A program made the position numbers and the translations under genes. Below the pieces are notes generated by a model, which did no database searches, was not told where the DNA came from, and saw only the letters and a list, made by a program, of their open reading frames with translations. From positions 11,711,498 to 11,775,497 of the forward strand of contig CM055835.1 in the NCBI GenBank assembly GCA_029582265.1: a DNA stretch of 64,000 bases, in the 5' to 3' direction. Origin of the DNA: Zoroaster sp. YZ-2022 (taxonomy: Eukaryota > Echinodermata > Asteroidea > Forcipulatida > Zoroasteridae). Position 1 is the first letter of the stretch. Each line of letters begins with the position of its first letter. Of the stretch, positions 1 through 11,151 are shown piece by piece.

Positions 1-679
1 TCAGGGGAATCGAACCCAAGGGAATATGGGATGAGTGTCCAAGGGAATGAGAGAACCAAGGGAATTCAGCAGGGCAGTTGGGGCAGTCTTCCATAATTAC
101 CCGAGATATATTTATTTATCTCAGGCCCTGGGTACCTTAATCTATGAATAAAATCTGCACCTTTATTAATAAAGTATTTTCTTGAATACCAGGACCATTC
201 AATGATTTTCAATTATTAGTTGGTTACACTTCTTGATTCTCCCATGATTCTTTCATGATTCTTTCATGATTCTTTCATGATTCTACCATGATTCTACTCA
301 TGATTCTACTCTAATTTTGGTCGTACTCCCCCTTTTATAGACAACAAGTCCCATTGACTGTACACAAATGTCTTGTCCCATTCATAACTGCACTAAACAC
401 ATTGACCAATCAAAATACAGGGATAGCTGATTGCAATACTGGTCAGTGACTGCCTTGCGCAATACTGGTCAGTGACTAAAGCTTGGGTTTGTAGACTGAT
501 TATGCAATCACCAGCTAATGCACTCACACAGTTGGTGTCAACGGAATACAATTTAAAACGTATACTTGCTGAACCGTCACAATATATACAGAGACTGTAA
601 CAGAGTGTTATCAAAAATAAATTCAACACCTCTATATCTATTGAGTCATGCATTAATGCTATCTATCCGTTATGTGTAG
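1..679. other. Intron or upstream sequence of the EGF/TM gene
   Basis: No exon could be supported before position 680. The stretch holds short direct repeats (around 15-65 and 243-313) and otherwise unremarkable AT-rich sequence. Earlier exons of the membrane-protein gene presumably lie upstream of the window, because the first exon seen starts in the middle of an EGF-like module. Confidence 0.5.
243..313. repeat. Short tandem repeat, unit about 11 bp
   Basis: A unit reading roughly CATGATTCTTT is repeated about six times, with the later units changing to CATGATTCTAC. Simple minisatellite without coding capacity. Confidence 0.75.
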
Positions 680-771
680 TTGTCAGACTTCATTTAGTGG
701 TGCGCGATGTGAGATAGTGGACAACTCTCCAGTGGTTTCAACATCAAGCCCCACAACAGCAGCTCTCGGAG
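680..771 (+). CDS. EGF/transmembrane protein, exon with EGF C-terminus
   Basis: The acceptor AG ends at 679 and the donor is G|GTAAGC at 771, leaving phase 1. The peptide has the end of an EGF-like module (pattern C-x5-F-x-G-x2-C, with the preceding C-x probably split across the intron), followed by a Ser/Thr/Pro-rich juxtamembrane stalk. An in-frame stop at 654-656 with no intervening AG fixes the acceptor at 679. The exon joins in frame to 1390-1679. The protein family is not recognised. Confidence 0.6.
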
Positions 772-1389
772 GTAAGCACAGTGAAGATTGCATTCCTATA
801 GACCATATCTTGCCACAAGCTGCCTGGCTTGCCATCAGGGACAGAGATGGATTCATATACCCACAGGTTACCATGTCTATACCATTAGGGGCCCTTTGAA
901 ATAAGGGAATCAAAGTTATATATCTATGCGCAGTCTTTACCACAGGAGTTGATTATGGGGACCTTTACTCCCCGTGGCAATGGCCCTAAAGTTTTCAACC
1001 AATCAGAATGTCTAAACTGTCTAGTGCATTTATGAGTTCAGGTTCGTAACTTTACTGTAGTACACTGTGCATGAACGTGATGCATAGCAAATGATTACAT
1101 CATCAATTTACGGCCCAATGATTTTAGCTGAAGTTTAAATGAGTTCACCTTCGACAAATCATTCAGCACAAATCTGAACTTTGACATCACAAATTGCTTC
1201 ACATTTGCTTCACAGGTTGGTTGTTTTCATGTATATGTTGATTCAAAGATATACTGTACTTTATTGTATGGTGAATGACAATAGCTTTGGGTGATGAATT
1301 CATGATCCAATGATGGAGGGCTGGTGTAAAGTACACCTATAATTCATCTCATTGTCTAATTCCTTCTGTATTTGTTATCTATGTTTCAG

Positions 1390-1679
1390 ATGGTTTGTCC
1401 ACTCTAGCCATAGTTCTCATCGTTGTCGGATGTACTATTCTGTTTATTGCCACACTGGCATTGCTTTTGTGTATGTGCGCTCTGATGCGACGTCAGTACG
1501 AAGCAGGCCTTACCAACAAACAGCGCTGGAGACAGCCATTTGTTCCAAGACGCAATGATGGTTTCTATGAGGATGACATTCATAGCTGGGTTTCATTGGA
1601 TGGGTCATTTGACACCGAAGAGCAGATAAGAATGAACCGTCTCATGCAGGTTATAAACAAATCTCCATACATACAGCGG
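1390..1679 (+). CDS. EGF/transmembrane protein, TM and cytoplasmic exon
   Basis: The acceptor is TTTCAG|AT at 1389 (phase 1, completing Asp) and the donor is CGG|GTAAGT at 1680 (phase 0). The exon encodes one hydrophobic helix of about 26 residues (starting LSTLAIVLIVVG), then Arg-Arg as a stop-transfer signal and a charged tail with an EDD acidic patch and several tyrosines. This is type I single-pass topology: the EGF-like part outside, the tail in the cytosol. The tail resembles no domain I can name. Confidence 0.7.
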
Positions 1680-2440
1680 GTAAGTCTACTGTTTATGTGC
1701 GTACCTTTCAGATGTCTACTTACCTTGCCTGGGCATATTAGTCAAACGGCCTAACTGGCGGACAACATTCCAATATTTATCGGACATTCGTGGTACAATC
1801 TACTCCATGTAGAAGCTTTTGAGAGCACAAAACTTTATAGATCTTTGCTGATTGATAGGGCATCAGAGATGTATTGCATTACTCATATTTTACAGTGATG
1901 TGCACTATCGTCCTAACCTGAGCAAACGTTCAACAAGGCATTGAATCGGTGTTCTAGTTTAAAATGAACAAAGTGACTTAAAATTACTTATACAGGTCTT
2001 ACAGTGTCTTACACTGGATAAACTCTATATAGAGACTGTATATATTGATGTTGTTTTGTGACTCTGTGAATTTGTGATGACTGGACTCGCCAAGAAGAAG
2101 AAGACTTATACAGGTGCAATGGTAATATGACCTTATCATGTGGGTATTATTTTCAGTCACTGAGTTAATCTAAAACTAGCTCTCCGATTCCATGCCCTGT
2201 TGGGTGTGATGATACTTTCCCTTTAAGGTCATTGTCTGTTAGAAGTACGTGCATAGATACAAGAATATGGCAATTCTATACTGCAGAACAAAAATTTTGC
2301 CACAGGAGCCTTACCTATACCTTGCATGGCTTCAGGAGGAGTGGGCAGGGCACATACCACTCAGCCAGGCTCTGTTATTACAAGATGTTGCATTGCAACT
2401 TTACCTAATCCACACTGACATTTGTGTTTATGATGTACAG
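1680..2440 (+). other. Intron of the EGF/TM gene
   Basis: Intron from GTAAGT at 1680 to TGTACAG at 2440. I see no repeat family or structured element in it. Confidence 0.6.
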
Positions 2441-2524
2441 GGTTTGCCATCCCAACATGAATTTATACGACCCTACATTGCTACAGGAATGGAGGAAATG
2501 TACCGTCAACGTCAAGATCCAAGG
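2441..2524 (+). CDS. EGF/transmembrane protein, tail exon (28 aa)
   Basis: Flanked by TGTACAG (acceptor, after a pyrimidine-rich stretch) and AGG|GTAAAT (donor), phase 0 on both sides and exactly 28 codons. It encodes part of the cytoplasmic tail, beginning GLPSQHEFIRPY. Phase 0 on both sides agrees with the exon before and the exon at 5129. Confidence 0.65.
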
Positions 2525-2542
2525 GTAAATTAGAAAATATAT

Positions 2543-3298
2543 TGTAACGATTCGGGGTAGCTATGAGATGAATAAACTAACTAAAACCCTCGTCGTCATC
2601 CAGGAAATCTCAGGGGAAGGTGTTTAATAATTGGTTTCTATAGACAGACAAGCAGACATGATAAAACGGACACTTAATTTCAGTCGAAGGGTTGACTTTA
2701 ACCATTAAGGAAATACACGAACTGTGTATTTTATTTACCAATCTCAGTAATCACAAAATATACATAGCGCCCTCTCTTGATTAGACAATTATGTGTAAAC
2801 TCCAATCAGCCTGCTGCACGCACGCGCTGATCTGCTGTACTACTACTAGTGGTTGGTAGCTGTGGTCGCTATAATAAGCGCAATCTGTGCGTTTAATAAA
2901 GTGTAAGAAACGCTATAGAATGCATTATTTGTGTGTCTGTGTTTCTTTATCTCTCGGCTACGCTAAGAATCTTGGATTAAAGTATTTCGTGTAGTCATCG
3001 GAGGCAGGCTCTGTCGGAAAACAAAGCCAGCATCTTGCCAGAGTCAGAGTCTTTAAATCTGTAGGTCTTACGGTCTTTAGGTCTTGAAACGGCGAGCTCC
3101 GTTGGGAAAAACCGAGCCCAGAACTCACTCTTCAACGCTTTATATAGTCTGGTTGCGTATGCGCTGCACGCAGATTGCCTAAAACAGCAAGTTGATTGGT
3201 TCTACATTAAAACAATAAACCAATAAGCGTTAACTTCTACGGTAGCTTGCGCGTTTTGCCAATGTGCGCGCGTACACGCACGCTAATCCACTGTTACA
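2543..3298 (-). mobile_element. Candidate solo LTR (minus orientation)
   Basis: On the minus strand this block begins TGTAACAG and ends CGTTACA, the TG...CA ends of an LTR. Read on that strand it has CCAAT-like sequence, then a TATATAAAG box around 3144, then a transcribed-looking segment. It is more CpG-rich than the surrounding intron. No reverse transcriptase is attached and no exact target-site duplication is visible, so an old solo LTR is the best reading. Confidence 0.45.
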
Positions 3299-3645
3299 TT
3301 GCATGCCGAATCGGAATAAACTTTATACATGTACATACATCGCTGTTTATTAAAATAGAGGCAAAGTGAACGATTTTATGATTGGTGGCTGTAAAAAAAA
3401 TAAGTAATCATTGTGAATCAACAGTACAATTATAATTTGGAGACGGAAACTGCCTAAGAAAAATTGCCACAGGTGTTAATAAGCAGAAAGGCGGTTTTCG
3501 TCACAATATTTTTAAAGCCACTGCACACTATTGGTAATCTTGAAACCATAAATGATCACAGTTTTACATACAATTTACATGCTGTAAATTTGATGATGGT
3601 GTTAAACATCCCTTGAAATATTTCTGTCTGAAGTGCTATTATTTG

Positions 3646-4156
3646 AAGAGGCACTCTAAGGTCAAATTCAGTTTTGTGATGCACTCATTTTCCAATAGAT
3701 AGAGTCCTTATTAAAGTGTGGAAAAAATTACAAGTCTCTAACTTCACTTTAAAGTGGTGTAACATATCATTTTATTTGATACCCTTTCAGAGCGATATTT
3801 GAAACATGACGTCACTATTTTCTTACGGTAAATGAGTCTAACATTCCATACAGGAATTTTTTGTTTGTCAAAAAGTAAATTTCAACGCTGATTTGATCAA
3901 ATATTGTGGAGATTCAGGAATGAACTGCAAATTCAACGTACAAAAATGTAGAGATCCATTTATTTGAAATGTGACGTCACTGTTGTCTTTGGATGTTAAC
4001 AAATTTCACACAGGAATGTTATAAAATAAAATGACATTTTACATCACTTTAACGTGAGGTTAGAGACTAATTTGTTTTGTAAATTTTTCACACTTTAATA
4101 AGGACTCTAGTTATTGGAAAATCACAAAACTAAATTTGACCTTAGAGCCCCTCTTT
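3646..4156. mobile_element. Foldback MITE, about 510 bp
   Basis: Long imperfect terminal inverted repeats of more than 80 bp: the left end reads AAGAGGCACTCTAAGG and the right end is its near complement, ending CCTTAGAGCCCCTCTT. Both arms continue through GTTTTGTGAT, TTTCCAATA and TCCTTATTAAAGTGTG. Each half also carries a TGACGTCACT palindrome (near 3808 and 3972). No ORF. Non-autonomous DNA transposon; superfamily not assigned. Confidence 0.8.
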
Positions 4157-4596
4157 AAGTAAAATTAAAGGAAAAGAATAGAATTGGTTATTTAAAAAAA
4201 AAAATTGTAATGTGAAACTTACTTGGTGAAAGCTGATGATGGCATCAGTTTTCTCTAGAAATAATGTTGTCCCAGTTAAGGTCATTTTTTGAATTATGGA
4301 AAGAGAACATTGGAATGAATACATGCAACAGTTTTGTCAGCAATACCAAAGATGTACATTACTTTCAAAAAAAAAATTTCCAAAATGAATTTCTGTCATC
4401 CATAAGCAGGAATTCTGCATTAGTTTGAACTGTTGCATTTTCACTATTTTTTGTTTACAGCAATTAATGAACTGAAACATTGTTGTTGTTTTTTTACATA
4501 AATAACATTGTTATCAACAATTGCAAACTGCGATCTATTTTGAATTTACCAACAATTTTAATTGATTCAAACTGAAAGGTTCATAATTTGAAAACA

Positions 4597-5099
4597 AATT
4601 ACTCTACAATATCATCATCATCATAAGTTTTACCGCAAACCGCTAGTTGCAGCAGTTGTCGCGGGGGCAGGGCCCGATTTCCTTGCAAGTGCTTGCTGTA
4701 TAATTTGAATTTTGGTAGAGTTTTGAGTTTTGGCGCAATGTTTAATATATTGTCTTGATTATTTGCTTTGCGGTAGTGGTCGCAGTTGAAGAGCAGCCTT
4801 TTCGAGGACCTGGTGTCATCGGTTCGGATTATGTGCTCACAGAATCGCAGCTGTTGCGAACTGATAAGCTGATGTAGGTCATCAGAACCAAAAATTCTGT
4901 GCAGCTTCTTGGTGTTTACCTTGAAGTTGCCGTCCTTGTCCCTCGCGAAGCCACCCCGCAGCATTCTCCTCAGGAATATGTTGTGCTGGGCGTTCATGGC
5001 GTCCTTTTGTCTCTCATTTAGCAGCCAAATCTGGTTGCCATAGCACAACCCTGACAAAATAAAGGCGCGATAAAAAGCGTATCGGATTTTGTCCAATAT
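4597..5099 (-). pseudogene. 5'-truncated non-LTR retrotransposon, RT C-terminal part
   Basis: An open frame of 165 codons on the minus strand resembles the post-RT region of LINE polymerases: an initial helix ending in a LCYGNQIW-like strand, then the conserved MNAQHNIFLRRML helix, and later a QQLRFCEHIIR segment. The 3' side ends in a short (GAT)n tract, as LINEs with simple-repeat tails do. The endonuclease and RT core are missing. The truncation point is within about 30 bp of the splice acceptor at 5128. Confidence 0.65.
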
Positions 5100-5128
5100 T
5101 TTTATTTGTATTATTTATTTCTTAACAG

Positions 5129-5178
5129 GAGAACAGCCCTGGTGCAGGTCGTGTGGTACGCAATCCCAGTGTCTACAG
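5129..5178 (+). CDS. EGF/transmembrane protein, small tail exon
   Basis: Acceptor TTCTTAACAG (5128), donor ACAG|GTACTA (5179), 50 nt, phase 0 in and phase 2 out. It encodes ENSPGAGRVVRNPSVY plus two bases of an Arg codon. Phase 2 matches the terminal exon at 7901. Confidence 0.6.
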
Positions 5179-5346
5179 GTACTAGACCACGACTGAAACT
5201 ACTTAACATTCTTGTAATACATTGTTTTAGCCCGTCAATCAATCAGGTTAACCAATAGTGATGTTTGAAGAGACGCTTCACCGATGATATGCAAGCAAGT
5301 GTACAAAGCGCTAATGTAATTGTTGAGCTCACATTCCATGTATATA

Positions 5347-5539
5347 AACTCCTCAAAAAAAGTTCGGAAACTCAAGTTTGACTGACGATTTCTCTCTTGT
5401 TACCAACTCATTTTCCTTGCATTTGGTATCATTGGAAAGCCCTGTTATTCCTCTTTACAATTATGTGCCATTTGTTATGATTACGCAATTGAAGAAATCG
5501 TCAGTCAAACTTGAGTTTCCGAACTTTTTTTGAGGAGTT
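5347..5539. mobile_element. Tc1/mariner-type MITE (193 bp, TA target)
   Basis: Terminal inverted repeats of about 45 bp are practically perfect (left end AACTCCTCAAAAAAAGTTC, right end its complement) and flanked on both sides by TA. The TA duplication and short length suggest a non-autonomous Tc1/mariner element. The near-identical arms suggest recent activity. Confidence 0.85.
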
Positions 5540-5547
5540 TACATTGC

Positions 5548-5725
5548 CAGTGGCGTAGCCAAAGGGGGAAGTTGGCAAAATAGTGTCAGTCAGTAAATTC
5601 ACAAAATTGTTGGTATTTCTTTCTGAACTTCTGAACGTTGGTTCATTTGAGATTTGTGTCGGTAAATTTACCCTAAAAAAATATTCCCCCCCCCCCCCCC
5701 ACCCGAAAATCCTGGCTACCCTGCT
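5548..5725. mobile_element. Short MITE with GGCGTAGCC ends
   Basis: Starts CAGTGGCGTAGCCA and ends CCTGGCTACCCTG, imperfect inverted ends of a type common in hAT-like MITEs. The interior has a poly-C run near the right end (about 5687-5700). No clear target duplication was found. Confidence 0.5.
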
Positions 5726-7065
5726 ACACGTTACTATTTGAGGCTTTTGCAACATGAAACCCGATGTCACATGAAACCTATAGGAAAAAGCCTTTCCTTG
5801 ACAATTACCATGGGCGGCAATCCCAGATGTGGGGGGGCCACTTATTCCCAGCCTATCATATAATTGTCATCGCCATAAATTATTATTCAGAGTACAAAAG
5901 TACACAAATTATTACACTTTTCCATTGTTTTTCCCTATTACAGACACTCACATCAATGTATATGGGCCATTTTGTTTCTAAACATTTTCCTGTTCCCATT
6001 ATAGCCCTAGCCCCCCCCCCCCCCCCTAAATTCTTAATAAATTTTGTTTGATACTGCTGGTTACTATGTACATGTATGTCAAGAGCTTGGCTTTTATGCT
6101 GGTAGCGTGACCTAGTTTGTAGAGGGTTGGTGGGTACTATAGCCATAACTGGAATAGTCTAATAAAACCTTTTTTATAGACACATTTATTTTTGTTTTTC
6201 CGTTATTGTTAATATACTTTTAGATTTTGGAATATTGTTTTTACATTTTTTAATGCCAATGGTAAGTGGCAGTATTTTAAGAATGAGCATTTATCGCCGT
6301 TTTGGGCTATTATCCATATTTGTTTGGTAAAAGGATGGAGAAAATAATGTAATATGGCAGGAATCCAAAATGTATTTGCTGTTTTCCTGCCATTTTTTAC
6401 TCGCTTTACATAATTTCCTAATGGTTGTTATACATTATATATTAACATATATCTTACATTTAACATGAACATTTACTGCATTGTAGCACCTTAGATTGTA
6501 GATATATTGCAATTCTTAAGAAGATGGACAAGGACATAGCTATATATTACTACACTGAACCAATTGGATGCAAGCTGGTCTAGACTGATAACAATATCTG
6601 ATTTTGTAAATTGGCCTATCAACAGTGGTGCAAATAGTCAGGTTCAATGACTAATTGAATATAGAGGCTCTAGTCAACTTTAAGGCAGTGACTTGACATG
6701 CTAAGTTTCGAGCTGAGAAGAGTCATAGAGTCTGTTCGAGTCATCAAGTCAAGTCAAGTCAAAGCAATTAGATACTCATGTCAATTTGACTCATGACGTC
6801 TCAACACAGATTATATAATTGATTTTGCAAGTAAAAAGAAAAATGCAAAATCACTGAATTAGACAGTTTATACAATTTATTTTTATTTTCTGAAAACGTC
6901 TTTGACAATCGACTTACAGAATGAACAGCAATGTCAAAAGCATTTTTGAATGTTTATTCTCGGTGGGTTCATGACAATTATTGTCTTGATGGATTACACA
7001 TGTATATAAACACTAGTTCCATGGCATCCACTTGTTGAGGGAGTACAACAAACTTGGTAATATAA
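5726..7065 (+). other. Intron of the EGF/TM gene, AT-rich
   Basis: No exon supported. It contains poly-C/poly-G runs (5831-5837, 6010-6026) and short clustered repeats of AAGTC/GAGTC around 6720-6770. Nothing else is recognised. Confidence 0.45.
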
Positions 7066-7340
7066 ATAAGACTAATTGTGGTGACACCATGTGGAATCTC
7101 AATTGAGTAGTAATTAGTTCTGAAAAGAACTGGGGGTACAACTCGACGTTTCGATCAGTATGCTCTGATCGTCCTCAGGAGAATGCCGGACTCTGGAAAA
7201 TGCTGCTGCTTAAGTAGACTGCTGGAGGATCATCCCATGAATGGATGCTGGAGGATTAGTTCGTTGAGGCGCGCAGGCGGGAACTGTAGAGACAAGGATC
7301 CTAGGGGTTGGGGGAGAGGAGTAATATAAAATGATCAATT
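7066..7340 (-). mobile_element. Penelope-like terminal fragment with hammerhead-like hairpin
   Basis: The left part (GGTGACACCATGTGG, then AGTTCTGAAAAGAACTGG) is the complement of the family end also seen at 12333, 30355 and 55205. The hairpin at 7145-7178 reads, on the minus strand, CTGAGGA, a GATCAG/CTGATC stem, and GAAACGTC. About 150 bp of further GC-richer sequence follow to roughly 7330. Confidence 0.65.
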
Positions 7341-7900
7341 GCAGGACCTGTTTGGTCTACTCGGAAGTAATAAAATGTCACATTTCTACAATATTTCACG
7401 ATTAAACATTAAGTAACTGAAATGTGTAAATTGAATAACTTAAAAGTGTATTTACTTCAAAGGGTAATTATTACCGAGTACTCCATTTGAGGCCATGCAT
7501 ATTGTATTTCACTATAGTTGTTGAATTTATATATAAAAATATATACATTTTAAACAATGCAAACAGTTCATTTCTCATACAGCGAAAAATTATTATCTAT
7601 ATTGTGTAGAAAAATTATTATTTGTAATATCATATCATTTGGCCAGTATCTAAATATTATGTTCCAGTTGTCCTGCCATTTGTTACTCAATTAAATTTGT
7701 GTATACAGTCAATAAAGATATATTCATCATAATTATCAAATTCGTATTTCTATATGAGTGGATCGTTTCATTTGAGTTCATACCTTTGATGCCTATATGC
7801 AATTAGTCCTGATCCAAGATGCGTTTTTTGTAATGAGTTTCTCTGCATACACAGCATTATCTCTTCTGAATAATTAATGCCCTACATATGGTTTTTGCAG

Positions 7901-7922
7901 AAACGAATTGAAGAAACATTAG
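7901..7922 (+). CDS. EGF/transmembrane protein, terminal exon
   Basis: The acceptor GTTTTTGCAG at 7900 is strong. One base completes Arg with the preceding exon (phase 2), followed by NELKKH and a TAG stop at 7920-7922. Phase, pyrimidine tract and immediate stop fit a terminal coding exon. The same DNA in another frame could splice on, but that frame does not match the exon at 5129. Confidence 0.5.
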
Positions 7923-8790
7923 GTATTGGTCGTCTTAGTTACTGAGCGTCAATTTTGAAAGCACTATGAATGTCACGAGGCGAACACACGGTAAAGAAAA
8001 AAAATGGGCAACATGCGTTGGAATACAGTTTTCACTGGGCACTGTTGTGTGAGGGGAAGGGGGTATCGGTCAACTCGTACGGTACCCAGGTCAACTCTTA
8101 CCCTCCCCTCTTCCTCCTTGACTGGGACTGTCTCATCTGATTTTCAGATCAATTCCTCATATTATTGAGATAATAGTGAAAATGCATGCAGATTTGGAAT
8201 ACATTCATACTAGTGTAGAAAATGGGCCATGGCCATGATCCATTTCAAATGTATAATACATTTAAATTTTTCTCACAAACGACAGCATGTCAGACAAACG
8301 ACAGCATGTCAGATGGAATAATTTCTCAGGCTGTTTGGTATCATCACCAAATTCACATCAATTTAGATAATAATTCCATAGTTTTGTAATTGGCGGGTTA
8401 TTATCAAAGGTGTACACATCCTTTAGGAAGTCTCCAGTTTATGGTCTCCGCGCGCGTCGCTATTTTTAACTTTCCTTTTTTTTTCTTTTCTTTGTTTTCT
8501 TTTTTTTTGGTGATATGAAACGTTAAGGTAAGAACTGTTTGCCCAAAACAGAAACAAAAATTAAACAAAACGAAAATTAAAAATATATTAATTTAGTCTG
8601 AACTTGGCAAATATGGTTTTCTCTTTAGAAAAGTTTCACGACAAAACTCGCATCCGTGGTGCCGCGTGCGACTTAAGAAGAGACTATAATATATGGCTAG
8701 GAGTTCAGTTCGGCGTGCGACTCGACTTAAGACTATTGCCTCGTGTGGAAAAGGCCGTGCTTCAGAATAGTGCTTCACAATATTTTCACT
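7923..8790 (+). other. Probable 3' UTR and intergenic sequence
   Basis: Follows the stop of the EGF/TM gene. No clear AATAAA is close by (ATTAAA-like sequences occur near 8570), so the transcript end is unknown. A short direct repeat, GACAGCATGTCAGA, occurs at about 8281-8312. No other feature. Confidence 0.4.
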
Positions 8791-9067
8791 TAACTTCCGG
8801 TTTCGACCGGAAGGAGAGGTCAGATTAGGGTCATGTCTGTGAACGAAATGTGACATAGTTCGAGGTCTTTAAGATGATGCAAAGATTGTGAAAATATCTT
8901 CTTTGGTTCATGAGATATTATTTTTTTGAAATATTCAACTTCCGGTTTCGACCGGAAGGATAGGTCAGATTGAGGTCACGTCTGTGAACGAAATGTCAGA
9001 TGATGCAAATAATGTGAAAATATCGTTGTGGTTCATGAGATATGATTTTTTGAAAATATTAAACTTT
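8791..9067. repeat. Two direct copies of a unit of about 140 bp
   Basis: Both copies start ACTTCCGGTTTCGACCGGAAG, around a short palindrome, and run through GTCTGTGAACGAAATG and GGTTCATGAGATAT. Copy boundaries are about 8791-8938 and 8939-9067. No coding potential. Confidence 0.8.
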
Positions 9068-9387
9068 GATTTAGTATAATTCGAAAAAGAAGAAGAAGAA
9101 GAATTCGAAGAAGGGCATTTTTGTGGAACTGATTTCATTGTCCACGGATGATATCCATGAACGGATAAAGAACAACAAAATTGCTATGGTCATGTTCATG
9201 GCGGATCTCGAACTAAGGACATTACGATTAACTGAAGATTTCACAACTAGAGCACTGAGCTTCCATAACGTGCAACAGTAAATTCAGTCAATTATTGTGC
9301 CATTCTGTAAGTCAGTAAGTGCCGCGGATGAGAGCCGTGAACGGATAAAAAAAATAGCAATAAAAAAAAAAAAAGCTATAAAATTAC

Positions 9388-9461
9388 TGTGGTCATGTTC
9401 ACGACGAATCTCGAACTCATCACATTTTAATTAACAGTCAGACGCATTAACCACTGGACCA
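9388..9461 (-). repeat. tRNA-like SINE head (Asn-type look)
   Basis: On the minus strand the sequence has an A-box-like GGTCCAGTGGTTAATG, an anticodon-like region CTGTTAATTA and a B-box-like GAGTTCGAGATTC. The stems are poor, so this is a tRNA-derived repeat rather than a working tRNA. A related decayed copy lies around 9195-9265. Confidence 0.5.
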
Positions 9462-9539
9462 CAAAGGTTCGTTACTGAATAATCATAAATTTAGTCGATT
9501 ATTGTGCCAAGTTACAACTCAACGTTGGTGATAGTGCTT

Positions 9540-9754
9540 TTATGTTTCCATTGTTTTAGCCCATTAGAAAGGAACGGGTGGACTTTTTATGAGTTTTAGG
9601 TGCATCTACCTATCATAGTAAATGTTTGTCCCAAGTTACAAGTCTGGCTCCTCATTTCGTTAGGAAGTTATAGGGCTGTTTCATTTTCATTGTTTTTGTC
9701 CATAATAACGGAACCGATGATGTTTGTATGGATTTTATGATTTTTAGATATATC

Positions 9755-9785
<31 letters not shown>

Positions 9786-10620
9786 CAACACTTATATGGC
9801 GCTCTTCAAAGAGCACAGCGCCTTACAAAATTACAAGCAAAAAATGTAAGCAAGACAAGTAAACAACAAAACATCTAACATTTATACAAATGTGTTTTCA
9901 AAAGACGTTTGAAAACAGGCACAGACATCGCCTCCCTCAACTGCATTGGCAAGTCATTCCATAGCCGTGGAGCAGCAACATATCGGGACAAATATGTATG
10001 CAAAAGTACAAGTCTCTAAATCATTTTGTTCAGGAGTTATAGGGCTTTTAATTTTTTCCATTGTTGTAGCCCATGATAACGGAACCGGTCACGCTTCAAT
10101 GATTTTTTATGACTTAAGATACATCATCATATCAAGACTAATGTTTTTGCTCCATAGTGCAAGTCTGTAAATCCATTCGTTTGGGAGTTATTGGGCTTTG
10201 AAGTTTCCATTGTTTTAGCCCATAAAAGCAGAACTGATTAAGTTTGCATGGATTTTATGATTTTAGATATATCTACATATCGGGACAAATATTTGTACAA
10301 AATTACAAGTCTCTAATGCCATTCCATTTGGGAGTTATGATGGTTTTTACATTTCCATTGTTTTAATTAGCCCATTAAACCAGAACGGGTATGATCAATT
10401 TTTGTTTTTCTTTAAATTTTAGGTAGGCTAATCTACATATCATAATAACATGTTTGTACCGAGTTAGAAGTCTGTTGTTTCGTTCGGGAGTTATTGACCT
10501 GTCAACTTTCCATTGTTTTAGCCCATAGAGCCGGAAATGATGATATTTTTTTTAAATGATTTTTTAGGTTTTAGATTCATCTACATATTAAGACCAATGT
10601 TTGTGCCAATTTTCAAGTTG
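9540..10620. repeat. Degenerate tandem array, period about 150 bp
   Basis: A marker like ATTGTTTTAGCCCATNA recurs near 9552, 9703, 10061, 10210, 10361 and 10511, so the units are about 149-151 bp apart. Each also contains a GATTTTATGATTTTAGAT-like stretch, ATCTACATAT, and a GGGAGTTAT segment. The array is broken by an insertion at about 9756-9977. No ORF runs through the units. Confidence 0.7.
9756..9977 (-). mobile_element. LINE 3' end inserted in the 150-bp array
   Basis: Begins with an (ATT)n tract, then a segment with GGCGCTCTTCAAAGAGC, CAAGTCATTCCATAG and CGTGGAGC as in the 3' regions of CR1/L2-like LINEs (compare 45809-46100). The interrupted repeat unit resumes after it (ACATATCGGGACAAAT), so the outer array gives the insertion boundaries. 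Confidence 0.6.
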
Positions 10621-10849
10621 ACACATTAATCCATTCAATGAGTAAATTCCCTGAGAACGTAAGGGAGGAACTGAAATAATAATAATAATAACAATATTAA
10701 TAAAAACGCGAACAAAAACAAGAGGTGTTTGGGTTGTTCCCAAACACCTAAAAAAACAGACTGATGACCAGAAACCATGACCTTTTTTGGCCTTATATTA
10801 TTTTGCACATTAATCCGTTGCTGTCAAACGGTGTCGTAAAGTTACTTTA

Positions 10850-11000
10850 CGGGGGGAGGGGCGGATCTAGGATCTCAAAAAAGGGGGAAAGCAAAAGGGC
10901 GGGCACAAAAAAAAGGGGAAAAAGCATGCATGATAAATTGATAAAAAGGGGGGGGGGGGCGGTGATTCAAATGTTCAATTCAAAATAATGACCACCTCTG
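10850..11000. mobile_element. MITE fragment with GGCGGATCTAGG end
   Basis: GGGGCGGATCTAGGATC, followed by G-runs and A-runs, resembles one end of the element at 61274-61513. No matching opposite end is seen, so it is a partial copy. Confidence 0.35.
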
Positions 11001-11151
11001 TGCATGTGATGAACCTCACCCCCATTTAATTGTAACCACTCCCCTATGCATGGAGTTTAAAAACATTGGATTAACATCGAATTTACTTTTTTAATTCATT
11101 CACAAACTGGGCTTCTATTGCCTAGAGAGGGCGTAATAAACAATTCCCATC

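Noticed and set aside
7901..7922. Exon reading KRIEETL joined to CCHCR1 exon 2
   Set aside because: This frame ends in phase 1 as needed by 16463, but needs phase 0 upstream, and 5178 ends in phase 2. The terminal-exon reading NELKKH-stop fits 5178 exactly, and CCHCR1 has its own first-exon candidates at 11152 and 11841.
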